The notes under the pieces were generated by a model, which made no database searches, had not been told where the DNA came from, and saw nothing but the letters and a program-made list of their open reading frames with translations. From a virus, in IMG/VR virus record IMGVR_UViG_3300042397_000767, positions 1 through 25,737 of that record: a stretch of 25,737 bases of DNA; one strand, 5' to 3'. The translations under genes and the position numbers were made by a program. Of this stretch, positions 1-7,408 are shown one piece after another. Each line of letters begins with the position of its first letter. The first letter of the stretch is position 1.

Positions 1-39
1 TAGCTCGGCTAGGGAGAAATGTTCAGATAGTTTAGTCAT
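1..39 (-). CDS. Start of a probable M15-type peptidase / endolysin (partial)
   Basis: Only the first 13 codons lie in the window, reading MTKLSEHFSLAEL. The pattern LSEHFSLAEL resembles the start of the peptidase M15 family (zinc D-Ala-D-Ala carboxypeptidase-like), which phages use as endolysins to cut the peptidoglycan peptide. The ATG at 39 follows a strong ribosome site, AAGGAG (47-52), which overlaps the stop codon of the upstream membrane-protein gene, so the two form one minus-strand operon. That neighbour and the late promoter at 538-545 fit a lysis role. The catalytic region lies outside the window, so the assignment rests on the short N-terminus and the context. Confidence 0.5.
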   Translation of the reverse strand, partial: MTKLSEHFSLAEL

Positions 40-50
40 AAGTTATCTCC

Positions 51-500
51 TTAGAATGGACCGAAGTCGTCGTCTGAGTCTTTGTACTTCTGTACAGCAG
101 CCATCATTTTGATTTCGTTGTCAGTTTCGATTGATTCGGCTTGGGCGTTGATTACGTGAGCTTCTGCAAGAGACTTATGATCGGTCTTACCAAGTTCTTG
201 GGTCTTTACGTTTGGATCGAATTCTGCAGTCTTCATGCCCATCATAGTAGCGAAGGCACCAACAAAGGCACCGATGATCATTGAGAAGGCTGGACCAATG
301 ATCTTGAAGATTTCGTTGTTATCGATAACATGGTTTGGCATAAACAAACCAATAAGGAAGATTCCAACAACTGACAGCATGATAGATGATAGCACTAGTG
401 TGACCATCTTCATAATGGTAAGTTGAATCTTACCCTTCTCGAGCTCGAGTTGTTCGAGAGATGTAATCGGTGGTGTGGATAAAAATGAAAGTAAGGACAT
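51..500 (-). CDS. Two-helix membrane protein, possible holin
   Basis: The protein has 149 residues. After a short polar N-terminus with a Glu-rich segment (about 16-24) come two hydrophobic helices at about 29-55 and 66-87, then a charged soluble tail ending in DDDFGPF. The start is the ATG at 500, because GAGG stands six bases before it; a TTG twelve bases upstream would contain the ribosome site. It is the first gene after a minus-strand late promoter (538-545), and its stop overlaps the ribosome site of a probable M15 endolysin. Size, topology and neighbour suggest a holin, but I do not recognise a named family. A second holin-like protein lies at 22886-23137. Confidence 0.65.
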   Translation of the reverse strand: MSLLSFLSTPPITSLEQLELEKGKIQLTIMKMVTLVLSSIMLSVVGIFLIGLFMPNHVIDNNEIFKIIGPAFSMIIGAFVGAFATMMGMKTAEFDPNVKTQELGKTDHKSLAEAHVINAQAESIETDNEIKMMAAVQKYKDSDDDFGPF

Positions 501-519
501 ACGATACCTCAATTAGTGG

Positions 520-547
520 TTGACATAATTCAAAAAGTATTTATAAT
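520..547 (+). promoter_or_regulatory. Early sigma70-type promoter for the DNA polymerase
   Basis: TTGACA (520-525), a 16-base spacer and TATAAT (542-547): both boxes match the bacterial sigma70 consensus exactly. Transcription would start near 554, giving a leader of about 15 bases with GGAG before the ATG at 569. It overlaps the minus-strand late promoter at 538-545. Confidence 0.85.
538..545 (-). promoter_or_regulatory. T4-type late promoter for the minus-strand lysis genes
   Basis: Read on the minus strand, this is TATAAATA followed by C, matching the T4 late consensus (TATAAATA, recognised by the gp55 sigma factor). The predicted start is near 532, leaving a leader of about 32 bases that contains GAGG before the ATG at 500. 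No -35 box is needed in this class. Confidence 0.7.
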
Positions 548-568
548 AGGGAGTCAATTGGAGATCAT

Positions 569-3121
569 ATGAGCACATTTTACACCCGCGTTGACATGGT
601 CCGCGACAAACTATTAGTCCGCGGCTTCAAGGATGGCAAGCCTCACAAAGAGGAGGTCGAGTACGAACCGTACATGTTTGTTCCTTGTCGGACAGAATCA
701 AAGTACAAAACCATCGATGGCAAGGCTGTCGATAAGATTCACTTCTCGTCAATGTCCGAGTGCCGTAACTACATCCGTGAGTACAAGGATGTTGCGGGGA
801 TGCCGATCTACGGTCTCGATAAGTTTATCTTCGCTCACATCTACGACAGGTATAAGGGAGAGATCAAGTATGATCCATCTCTCGTCTCTGTGGTCACGCT
901 CGACATCGAAGTCGACATTGCTGGTGACCGTGGCTTCCCTAGTCCTGACAAGGCTCAGAACGAGATCACTCTGATCACGATCTCTCGCAATGGTAAGAAG
1001 TCTGTGTTCGGCTGTCAGCCATTCACCAACACCAATCCAGACGTGACATACTACCAATGCACGGACGAAGCTGCGTTGCTACGTTCGTTCCTCGATATGT
1101 GGAACTCCGTTGAATACTCGCCCCATATCGTCACTGGATGGAACATCGACTTCTTCGATATTCCCTACATTATTAACCGCATCGGTAAGGTGCTAGGGGA
1201 ATCTGCAAAGAGCAAACTTTCTCCATGGGGTATCGTGAAGTCGAGAGAGATCACCAACATTCACGGCAAGCAGACGATGTGGGATATGTACGGTATCTCT
1301 CATATCGACTACATGCAGCTGTATAAGAAGTTCGCATACACTCCTCAAGAGTCCTACTCGCTCGACCATGTCTGCGAACAAGAACTTGGTGAAAAGAAGA
1401 TCAACTACCACGACGAGGGCTACGACTCTCTTGCTGACCTGCAGGTTCGTAACTGGCAGCTGTATACCGAGTACAACATCCGAGACGTTGACCTTGTCGA
1501 CAAGCTCGATGATAAGTTGAAGCTGATTGAGCTGTGCATGGCGATGGCCTACGATGCAAAGGTCAACTACCACGACACATTCACAACTGTGGGTATATGG
1601 GATGTCATCATCCACAACTACCTACTCGATCGTTGCTATGTTGTTCCTCCTGTCAAGGTCGGGGACGCCAGAGACACTATCCTCGGTGGCTATGTGAAGG
1701 ATCCTCAGGTCGGAGATCATGATTGGGTTGTTTCGCTCGACTTGAACTCGCTGTATCCTCATATCATTATGCAGTATAATATCTCTCCCGACGTGTACAA
1801 GGGCGTGCTGCCAGATGCTCCAATCTACCTTGCAGATGGCGCAGACAAGGCTGAACCTCTTGTTCTGATGATGCTCGACGGTCACCTTAACGAAGAAAGA
1901 AAGAACTTCCTTCGTGAGAACAATCTGACTTGTACAGCTAACATGCGAATGTTCTCTCGGGAGAAGCAAGGGTTCCTTCCTGCGCTGATGCAGAAGATGT
2001 ACAACGATCGTGTGGTCTATAAGAACCAGATGATCGAGGCAAAGAAGCAGTATGAGCAGGACAAGGATCCTCAACTCGTCAAGGACATCGCCAGGTTCAA
2101 TAACCTCCAGATGGCTAAGAAGATTCAGCTGAACTCTGGATATGGTGCTCTTGCTAACATCTACAACCGTTGGTATCGTGCAGAGTTTGCTGAGGCGATT
2201 ACCTCTTGTGGTCAGCTGACTACTCGTTGGATCGAACGTAAGCTCAATGAATTTCTCAACAAGACGTTCAAGACTGAGCAAGTCGACTATGTGATTGCCT
2301 GTGATACTGACTCTGTCTATATCAAGGCAGAGAAATTCATTGAGCTGGCTGGCAAGGAGATGGACAAGCAGCAGGCTGTTCAGTATCTGGATAAGGTCTG
2401 CACGCAGGTGCTGGAACCGTTCATCGACAAGAAGTATGACGAGCTCTGCGCTTATGTCAATGGCTATGAGCAGAAGATGAAGATGAAGCGAGAGTGTATC
2501 GCTGACAAGGCTATCTGGACTGCTAAGAAGCGCTACATCCTCAACGTATACAACCAAGAAGGTGTACAGTACGATAAGGCAAAGCTCAAGATGCAAGGCA
2601 TCGAGGCTATCCGTACTTCGACTCCGATGGTCTGTCGTGATGGTATTAGGGACACGCTCTCTGTGATCATGAACTCAACAGAGGAGGCCATGCAGAAGTA
2701 CATCACCGAGTTCCAGGTCAAGTTCATGCAGCTACCGTTCGAAGCTATTGCATCACCTCGATCTGTGTCCGAGCTTGATAAATATATCGATACGAGTCTC
2801 ATCTTTAAGAAGGGGACACCTATCAACGTCAAGGGTGCTCTTGTGTACAACGATCTGCTCAAGAAGCATAAGCTGACGAAGAAGTATGAGGCGATTGCTG
2901 AGGGTCAGAAGATCAAGTACTCCTACCTTAAGCTCCCCAACCCTATTCAATGTAATGTGATTGCTACACCAGGTGCGCTTCCTCCGGAGTTCGGCCTGGA
3001 CAAATATATCGATCGACAGCTGCAGTTTGAGAAGTCATATCTCGAACCAATCAAGACGATCTGCACTGCGATCAACTGGAAGACTGAAAAGACATTCACA
3101 CTAGAGGACCTTTGGAAATAA
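569..3121 (+). CDS. 43: Family B DNA polymerase, T4 gp43-like
   Basis: The replicative polymerase has 850 residues (T4 gp43 has about 900). The 3'-5' exonuclease comes first: Exo I LDIEVD (D112, E114), Exo II GWNIDFFD (190-197) and Exo III YNIRDVD (302-308). Polymerase motif A is SLDLNSLYPHI (D391), motif B KKIQLNSGYG (517-526) and motif C ACDTDS (D579, D581), followed by KKRY (653-656). All catalytic aspartates are present, so the enzyme should be active in both synthesis and proofreading. The ATG at 569 follows GGAG and a consensus promoter at 520-547. Its stop overlaps the start of the next gene (TAATG), and uvsX and gp41 follow, as in T4-like marine phages. Confidence 0.98.
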   Translation: MSTFYTRVDMVRDKLLVRGFKDGKPHKEEVEYEPYMFVPCRTESKYKTIDGKAVDKIHFSSMSECRNYIREYKDVAGMPIYGLDKFIFAHIYDRYKGEIKYDPSLVSVVTLDIEVDIAGDRGFPSPDKAQNEITLITISRNGKKSVFGCQPFTNTNPDVTYYQCTDEAALLRSFLDMWNSVEYSPHIVTGWNIDFFDIPYIINRIGKVLGESAKSKLSPWGIVKSREITNIHGKQTMWDMYGISHIDYMQLYKKFAYTPQESYSLDHVCEQELGEKKINYHDEGYDSLADLQVRNWQLYTEYNIRDVDLVDKLDDKLKLIELCMAMAYDAKVNYHDTFTTVGIWDVIIHNYLLDRCYVVPPVKVGDARDTILGGYVKDPQVGDHDWVVSLDLNSLYPHIIMQYNISPDVYKGVLPDAPIYLADGADKAEPLVLMMLDGHLNEERKNFLRENNLTCTANMRMFSREKQGFLPALMQKMYNDRVVYKNQMIEAKKQYEQDKDPQLVKDIARFNNLQMAKKIQLNSGYGALANIYNRWYRAEFAEAITSCGQLTTRWIERKLNEFLNKTFKTEQVDYVIACDTDSVYIKAEKFIELAGKEMDKQQAVQYLDKVCTQVLEPFIDKKYDELCAYVNGYEQKMKMKRECIADKAIWTAKKRYILNVYNQEGVQYDKAKLKMQGIEAIRTSTPMVCRDGIRDTLSVIMNSTEEAMQKYITEFQVKFMQLPFEAIASPRSVSELDKYIDTSLIFKKGTPINVKGALVYNDLLKKHKLTKKYEAIAEGQKIKYSYLKLPNPIQCNVIATPGALPPEFGLDKYIDRQLQFEKSYLEPIKTICTAINWKTEKTFTLEDLWK

Positions 3122-3399
3122 TGGCTAACATCAAACTAGACGAAACATTCGACTTTGGCTTCTCCATCGTAGACGAGGGAGAGCTTGAAGTACTACAAGA
3201 AGCACAAGATACTATCACTACAGTATCTGCAGAAGCAGCTACATTAGAAGAACGGCTGAACAAGCTATACAATATGATGATGCCGCTACTGAACAACTTG
3301 GCAAAGAACCCAGACAAGAACTATATCTTCTGGCCCAATAGACTTGCGAAGATTGAACAATTCCGCGATCAATTGGATAAGGTCTATCTTAACGGTTGA
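3121..3399 (+). CDS. Conserved small T4-like protein next to the polymerase
   Basis: The protein has 92 residues. The ATG at 3121 overlaps the polymerase stop (TAATG), so translation is probably coupled; a TTG three codons earlier is less likely. The N-terminal half is acidic and predicted helical. The C-terminal half holds MMMPLLNNLAKNPDKNYIFW (about 52-71) followed by PNRLAKIEQF, a stretch I recall from uncharacterised small proteins encoded beside polymerase or recombinase genes in T4-like cyanophages. There is no transmembrane helix, cysteine pair or known catalytic motif. Its stop lies inside the -35 box of the uvsX promoter. Its place between polymerase and recombinase suggests a replication or recombination accessory role, which is inference. 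Confidence 0.8.
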   Translation: MANIKLDETFDFGFSIVDEGELEVLQEAQDTITTVSAEAATLEERLNKLYNMMMPLLNNLAKNPDKNYIFWPNRLAKIEQFRDQLDKVYLNG

Positions 3400-3424
3400 C
3401 CTTTATAGTAAAACATCGTATAAG
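3396..3424 (+). promoter_or_regulatory. Early/middle promoter of uvsX
   Basis: TTGACC (3396-3401), a 17-base spacer and TATAAG (3419-3424). The spacer begins TTTATAGTAAAA, a small dyad (TTTA/TAAA) placed as in the other TTGACC promoters of this window. The -35 box overlaps the TGA stop of the upstream gene. Confidence 0.8.
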
Positions 3425-3455
3425 GTAAGTTCACTTAGAGCTACAGGGAGTCATT

Positions 3456-4526
3456 ATGTCGCTTATTGATAAATTAAAGAAGAATTCTACATCAAAGTAC
3501 ACTGCTGTTCTATCTGAGTCCAAGTTCTTCTCGGACAAGGATATGATCCAGACCAAGGTGCCTATCATAAACGTTGCTCTGTCGGGCAAGCTCGATGGTG
3601 GCTTTACTCCTGGTCTGACGATGTTCGCAGGACCATCGAAGCACTTTAAGACTGCGTTCTCGCTTCTGATGGCAAAGTCGTATCTCGACAAGTATGCAGA
3701 TGCTGTGCTGTTGTTCTACGACTCAGAGTTCGGTACGCCACAAGCCTACTTCGATTCGTTTGGCATTGACACGTCACGTGTTCTCCATACACCTATCACA
3801 GACGTCGAACAGTTGAAGTTCGATATCATGAGTCAGCTCGATCAGATCGAGCGTGGTGATCACATCATCATCGTTGTTGACTCGATCGGCAACCTTGCTT
3901 CCAAGAAGGAAGTAGAAGACAGTCTGAACGAGAAGTCGGTTGCGGATATGTCTCGTGCAAAGCAGCTCAAGTCTCTGTTCCGTATGGTAACACCTCATCT
4001 CACACTCAAGGACATTCCTATGTGTGTCGTGAACCATACCTACATGGAAATCGGTATGTTCCCTAAAGCCATCGTCGGTGGTGGTACTGGATCGTACTAC
4101 TCGGCAGATAACATCTTCATCATTGGTCGCCAGCAAGAGAAGGATGGTAGTGAGGTTTCTGGCTACAACTTTATCATCAATGTGGAGAAGTCACGCCATG
4201 TCAGAGAAAAAGCTAAGATCCCAGTTACGGTTCTTCATGAGGGAGGCATTTCGCGATGGTCGGGGCTTATTGACCTGGCCACTAGTAGTGGTCATGTTAT
4301 CAAGCCTTCCAATGGTTGGTATCAACGAGTGGACATGTCTACAGGAGAGATTGAAGACAAGAAGTGGCGATTCAAAGATACAGAGTCAAAAGACTTCTGG
4401 CTGCCAGTACTCTCCTGCAGCAAATTTAGCGAGTTTGTGGAAAAGAAGTACCGAGTAGCATACGGCGACATTCTGCAAGACGAAGACTCTGTCCAAGACG
4501 TATATGATGCGATGGGTGAAGAATGA
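3456..4526 (+). CDS. uvsX: UvsX RecA-like recombinase
   Basis: This is the strand-exchange protein of T4-type recombination-dependent replication and repair, 356 residues long (T4 UvsX is about 390). The ATP site is GPSKHFKT (59-66), the phage-type Walker A form seen in T4 UvsX rather than the bacterial GPESSGKT. The expected Walker B strand is HIIIVVDSIGN (136-146), and YDSEFG (88-93) is in the place of the RecA catalytic Glu region. The ATG at 3456 follows AGGGAG. The gene has its own promoter at 3396-3424, and its last bases overlap the helicase start (ATGA at 4523-4526), tying it to gp41. Confidence 0.95.
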   Translation: MSLIDKLKKNSTSKYTAVLSESKFFSDKDMIQTKVPIINVALSGKLDGGFTPGLTMFAGPSKHFKTAFSLLMAKSYLDKYADAVLLFYDSEFGTPQAYFDSFGIDTSRVLHTPITDVEQLKFDIMSQLDQIERGDHIIIVVDSIGNLASKKEVEDSLNEKSVADMSRAKQLKSLFRMVTPHLTLKDIPMCVVNHTYMEIGMFPKAIVGGGTGSYYSADNIFIIGRQQEKDGSEVSGYNFIINVEKSRHVREKAKIPVTVLHEGGISRWSGLIDLATSSGHVIKPSNGWYQRVDMSTGEIEDKKWRFKDTESKDFWLPVLSCSKFSEFVEKKYRVAYGDILQDEDSVQDVYDAMGEE

Positions 4527-5911
4527 ACACAGAGAAAGTAATCCTTTCTAGTCTAGTTACGAACGATGATTATGCGAGGAAGGTTATCCCCTTCCTCGAC
4601 ACCTCCTACTTCCACACTAAGTCTGAGCAGATAGTCTTCAAGCTCATTGAGGACTATGTGGCCAAGTATAATGCCTTCCCTACAAAGGAAGCATTGCAGG
4701 TGGATCTCAGTGATAAGTCGATTCAGCAAGAGCTGTTCGATCAAGCAAAGCAGGTGATCGATGAGGTCACGAAGCCTAACACCCTCGAGCGTTCAGTGGA
4801 TTGGCTGGTCGACGTGACAGAGAAGTTCTGTCAGGACAAGGCAATCTACAACGCTATCATGGAATCGATCTCGATCCTAGATGATAAGAGTGAGAAGAAG
4901 CTGACAAAGGGCTCGATCCCTAAGATCCTGCAGGATGCTCTTGCTGTATCGTTTGACTCGTCTATCGGACATGACTTCATCGAGGATGCAGAGGCTCGCT
5001 ATGACTTCTATCATCGCAAGGAGCAACGTCTGAAGTTCGATCTGGACTACTTCAACAAGATCACTGGTGGAGGTCTGCCTAATAAGACTCTCAACATTGC
5101 TCTGGCTGGTACTGGCGTTGGTAAGTCGATGTTCATGTGTAGCTGTGCTGCAGCTAACCTCAAGGACCATAAGAACGTCTTGTACATCACCCTCGAGCTT
5201 GCAGAAGAACGAGTAGCAGAACGTATCGATGCTAACTTGCTCGACTGTCCTATTGGAGAGCTCGCAGACATGCCTAGGAACGTGTATGAGAAGCGAATGG
5301 CTAAGCTCAGGGAGACTTCGAAGGGCAAGCTGATCATCAAGGAGTATCCGACAGCATCTGCCGGCTCTGCGAACTTCCGTCACCTCATTCAAGAGTTGAA
5401 GCTCAAGAAGAACTTCATTCCTGACGTCATCTATATCGACTATCTGAACATCTGTACATCCAGCCGTATCAAGGCTGGTGCCAATGTCAACTCGTATACG
5501 GTGATCAAGGCAATCGCAGAAGAGCTTCGTGGTCTGGCTGTGGAGTTCAATGTTCCGATCATCTCGGCTACTCAGACTACTCGTTCAGGCTTCTCTAACT
5601 CTGATGTTGGTCTTGAGGATACCTCAGAGTCGTTTGGTCTGCCTGCCACGGCTGACTTCATGTTCGCTCTGATTACATCCGAAGAGCTTGCTGCCCTGAA
5701 TCAGATCATGGTCAAGCAGCTAAAGAATCGCTACAACGATCCTGACAGGTTCAAGAGGTTTGTGGTGAGTGTAGACAAGGCCAAGATGCGTCTGATGGAT
5801 GCAGAGGATGCTACAGACGACCTTGTAGACGATACGCCGGTGATGGATAAGACTCAGATCGGCCAGCGTATGCAGGATGAACGTAAGAACCTATTTGAAG
5901 GATTTAAGTGA
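4523..5911 (+). CDS. 41: Replicative DNA helicase, T4 gp41 / DnaB-like
   Basis: This is a hexameric 5'-3' helicase of the DnaB family, 462 residues long (T4 gp41 is 475). The N-terminal domain (about 1-150) is helical. The RecA-like motor carries Walker A AGTGVGKS (195-202), the LELAEE segment (223-228) that follows strand 2, Walker B VIYIDYL (301-307) and the ATQTTR sensor (348-353). The acidic C-terminal tail (residues 420-445) resembles the partner-binding tails of gp41 proteins. It overlaps uvsX by four bases and should load with gp61 primase, which is encoded far downstream at 23646. Confidence 0.95.
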   Translation: MNTEKVILSSLVTNDDYARKVIPFLDTSYFHTKSEQIVFKLIEDYVAKYNAFPTKEALQVDLSDKSIQQELFDQAKQVIDEVTKPNTLERSVDWLVDVTEKFCQDKAIYNAIMESISILDDKSEKKLTKGSIPKILQDALAVSFDSSIGHDFIEDAEARYDFYHRKEQRLKFDLDYFNKITGGGLPNKTLNIALAGTGVGKSMFMCSCAAANLKDHKNVLYITLELAEERVAERIDANLLDCPIGELADMPRNVYEKRMAKLRETSKGKLIIKEYPTASAGSANFRHLIQELKLKKNFIPDVIYIDYLNICTSSRIKAGANVNSYTVIKAIAEELRGLAVEFNVPIISATQTTRSGFSNSDVGLEDTSESFGLPATADFMFALITSEELAALNQIMVKQLKNRYNDPDRFKRFVVSVDKAKMRLMDAEDATDDLVDDTPVMDKTQIGQRMQDERKNLFEGFK

Positions 5912-6156
5912 TGGTTAATTACAAGATGCAGCCTACTGGACACATTGTAGACGTTGGTGGGGGGTTCTCTATCGCGGGAGCTGATGTCATAGAAACCAAG
6001 ACCAACCAGGTCATCGCAAGCAGTATCCCAATGCCCGATGCCAAAGCAATGGCACGCCACCTCAACCTGGGCGGTGGATTCAATGGTTCCACGCCAGCAT
6101 TTTTTTTAAATAAACCTGGGAAATTAAATAATCAAGAAGAAAGTTATTATAAATAA
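5911..6156 (+). CDS. Small conserved-looking protein after gp41
   Basis: The protein has 81 residues from the ATG at 5911; a GTG at 5908 that overlaps the gp41 stop is an alternative start. The ribosome site is AAGGA (5898-5902). The sequence has glycine-rich turns (VGGGFSIAG and LGGGFNG) and the run ADVIETKTNQVIASS, suggesting a compact beta-rich fold. I do not recognise the family. The last 18 codons are oddly AT-rich and follow a run of eight T (6100-6107). One T fewer would end the protein right after the run, so the C-terminus may be an artefact or a recent extension. The stop codon lies within the TATAAATA element at 6148-6155. Confidence 0.7.
   Translation: MVNYKMQPTGHIVDVGGGFSIAGADVIETKTNQVIASSIPMPDAKAMARHLNLGGGFNGSTPAFFLNKPGKLNNQEESYYK
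6148..6155 (+). promoter_or_regulatory. Candidate late promoter before the structured RNA
   Basis: An exact TATAAATA lies at the end of the preceding gene. Transcription would start near 6161, a few bases before the closing stem of the folded RNA at 6166. A TATAAT at 6162-6167 lacks a good -35 box, so the late-type element is the better candidate. Confidence 0.55.
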
Positions 6157-6160
6157 AACA

Positions 6161-6300
6161 TTATAATGCGTGTAAGTGTGGCATGTTCACACTAGTGGCA
6201 AGTGCTTCGGCGACTGGAATTGACGGGGAAGCTGCAAGGCAGGTGGGGTTCCTCCCGTCCACGCATAGAGGGCAGGCTCGAAAGGGCCTGCCCTTTTTTT
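6161..6300 (+). ncRNA. Candidate structured small RNA of about 140 nt
   Basis: No reading frame fits this gap, but it folds well on paper. A closing stem ATGCGTG (6166-6172)/CACGCAT (6260-6266) encloses three arms. Arm one is AGTGTG (6175-6180)/CACACT (6188-6193). Arm two is AGTGC and GCGACT around a TTCG tetraloop, with one bulge. Arm three is GACGGG (6222-6227)/CCCGTC (6254-6259) with an inner CTGC/GCAG hairpin. A strong terminator (6269-6300) follows at once, and a TATAAATA element precedes it. It does not fit a tRNA fold, and I recognise no known RNA family. Confidence 0.6.
6269..6300 (+). terminator. Strong rho-independent terminator
   Basis: AGGGCAGGCTC, a GAAA tetraloop, then GGGCCTGCCCT: eleven pairs including one U-G, followed by six further T and, after one G, four more. 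It closes the replication transcript and the candidate RNA, and insulates the early promoter at 6311. Confidence 0.92.
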
Positions 6301-6310
6301 GTTTTCCTTG

Positions 6311-6339
6311 TTGACCTTTTTTTGAAAACGTCCTATATT
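6311..6339 (+). promoter_or_regulatory. Early promoter of the small-gene island
   Basis: TTGACC (6311-6316), a 17-base spacer starting TTTTTTTGAAAA, and TATATT (6334-6339). The predicted start near 6346 rules out the ATG at 6350 as an ordinary start and favours the ATG at 6371. Confidence 0.85.
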
Positions 6340-6370
6340 AAATTATAAGATGAAGAAAAGGGAATTGGTT

Positions 6371-6673
6371 ATGACAAAGTTCACGAAACAAAATTTGGTT
6401 ATCAGCGGCGACTACGTTTTCTATCATCCACATGCTGACAGCTTCTGGGAAGATCGTAAGTTTGTTGCTCGTTTCAAGCATCGTGGTCCTGTCACGAAAG
6501 CTAAGTTCATCAAGACTCTGATCAATTACTACTCGGTTGAAGAGTACTTTGCTCGCCTCGGTGGTGCTTACAACGCACAGGGCGAAGCTCCTTTGCAGAT
6601 CCTCATGAACGATGGAATCCTGGTTTTTGACTCGGAAGCTCGTAAGTTCGCCCTCGCTGGAAAGGCACTATAA
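6371..6673 (+). CDS. Small early protein, unknown function
   Basis: The protein has 100 residues starting MTKFTKQNLVISGDY. The ATG at 6371 was chosen over an in-frame ATG at 6350 because the promoter at 6311-6339 would start the transcript about four bases before 6350, and AAGGGA precedes 6371. The protein is mixed alpha/beta in appearance, aromatic-rich in the middle (YVFYHPHADSFW, about 15-26), basic, with no cysteine, signal peptide or membrane helix. I do not recognise a family. It is the first gene of an island of small genes with strong early promoters, a setting that in T4-like phages often holds host-takeover factors; that role is inference. Confidence 0.75.
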   Translation: MTKFTKQNLVISGDYVFYHPHADSFWEDRKFVARFKHRGPVTKAKFIKTLINYYSVEEYFARLGGAYNAQGEAPLQILMNDGILVFDSEARKFALAGKAL

Positions 6674-6678
6674 TACTG

Positions 6679-6707
6679 TTGACCTTTTTGCGAAAAAAAG
6701 GGATAAG
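6679..6707 (+). promoter_or_regulatory. Early promoter of the TTGACC family
   Basis: TTGACC (6679-6684), a 17-base spacer starting TTTTTGCGAAAAA, and GATAAG (6702-6707). The start is expected near 6714. The T-run/A-run dyad in the spacer matches the other members. Confidence 0.75.
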
Positions 6708-6732
6708 GGTATATCAAAAGAAGGAACCGAAA

Positions 6733-6909
6733 ATGAAAAATCCAGTTTACACCTACAACTTTCAAACTTCACAACCCCTCACCGAAGCTCAACTCGAATG
6801 GCTTCATACTCAACTTTGGGATAACCTTCCTACGGAAAATGACCTCGAAGATATTCCAGAATGGACCACAGAAATCGTACTCGAAAGCGTCGAAGAACTT
6901 ATTGATTAA
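6733..6909 (+). CDS. Small acidic early protein
   Basis: The protein has 58 residues starting MKNPVYTYNFQ. The reading frame is open upstream to 6679, but that part is the promoter, so the ATG at 6733 after AAGGAA is the start. The protein is strongly acidic, especially in the second half (ENDLEDIPEW and then ESVEELID at the end), with three tryptophans and no cysteine. Small acidic early phage proteins often bind host enzymes or mimic DNA, but nothing specific identifies this one. It is followed closely by the gene at 6923. Confidence 0.7.
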   Translation: MKNPVYTYNFQTSQPLTEAQLEWLHTQLWDNLPTENDLEDIPEWTTEIVLESVEELID

Positions 6910-6922
6910 TGGGAGTAATAAT

Positions 6923-7174
6923 ATGACTAATGTGAACCAAATGACCGACAGCGAACTCACGCAATACCTCGTAGAGACTGTAGATGTTCCTGAGTCTGCT
7001 CGGAAGTCGTATGCAGCTGGATACTTCGAAGGCGCTCTCCTTTCTATGATGGCTCAGTTTCCTGAGGTTCGGAAGGAAATGGAATGGCGAGCTGAATACC
7101 GCCGGAACGAGATCGAAGCCAAGGAGTATAACGAGCGGGCAGACGCTCGCCGTGCAGCCATGGAGGTGGAATAA
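6923..7174 (+). CDS. Small helical early protein
   Basis: The protein has 83 residues starting MTNVNQMTDSELTQYL. The ATG at 6923 follows GGGAG (6911-6915) at good spacing. The first half includes a helix of mixed polarity (SYAAGYFEGALLSMMAQF, about 38-55). The second half is a highly charged, probably long helix rich in Arg and Glu (residues 56-83). There is no known motif. The stop overlaps the next start (TAATG at 7172-7176), so it is translationally coupled to the 54-residue protein downstream. Confidence 0.7.
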   Translation: MTNVNQMTDSELTQYLVETVDVPESARKSYAAGYFEGALLSMMAQFPEVRKEMEWRAEYRRNEIEAKEYNERADARRAAMEVE

Positions 7175-7338
7175 TGTATAAGGCAGTATTGATGAGCGTA
7201 GGCGAAACGATCTACGAAGGTATGGATCAGCTCCAAGCTATCCTCAAGGCTCAGTTCTCTGGCGCGCAGGCAATCGTATATTCGCCGGATGGTGGATCGA
7301 TGATCTATGATCCAGAGTCTGGCTGGCGTCAGTTATAA
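7174..7338 (+). CDS. Small protein of 54 residues
   Basis: The gene reads MYKAVLMSVGETIYEGMDQL and ends in SGWRQL. The start overlaps the previous stop in a TAATG junction, with GGAGG about ten bases upstream. The predicted pattern is beta-alpha-beta: an N-terminal strand, an amphipathic helix (QLQAILKAQF, about 19-28), then SGAQAIVYSPDGG and MIYDPESGW strands and turns. This looks like a small folded domain that presents a substrate-context-type hairpin. I do not recognise the family. It ends just before the early promoter at 7351. Confidence 0.65.
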   Translation: MYKAVLMSVGETIYEGMDQLQAILKAQFSGAQAIVYSPDGGSMIYDPESGWRQL

Positions 7339-7350
7339 TTAAAATAACTG

Positions 7351-7379
7351 TTGACCTTTTCGTGAAAATGTCCGATAAG
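7351..7379 (+). promoter_or_regulatory. Early promoter of the TTGACC family
   Basis: TTGACC (7351-7356), the 17-base spacer TTTTCGTGAAAATGTCC and GATAAG (7374-7379). The spacer contains the perfect inverted repeat TTTTC-GT-GAAAA. The start is expected near 7386. Confidence 0.82.
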
Positions 7380-7408
7380 GGGGTATCAAGAGTGAAAAGG
7401 AATTTGAA

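Noticed and set aside
1622-2596. Long minus-strand frame of 324 codons opposite the polymerase gene
   Set aside because: It lies wholly antisense to gp43, which has all family motifs; the frame reflects codon bias. No ribosome site or family resemblance was seen.
2777-2784. GATAAATA inside the polymerase gene
   Set aside because: It lies mid-gene with no downstream late gene on the same strand nearby; probably chance.
6161-6300. tRNA or tmRNA in the gap after gp41
   Set aside because: The arms do not match a tRNA cloverleaf and no tag reading frame or CCA-like end is visible.
6701-6715. TATATC as the -10 box for the promoter at 6679
   Set aside because: The distance to TTGACC would be 25 bases; GATAAG at 17 bases matches the rest of the family.
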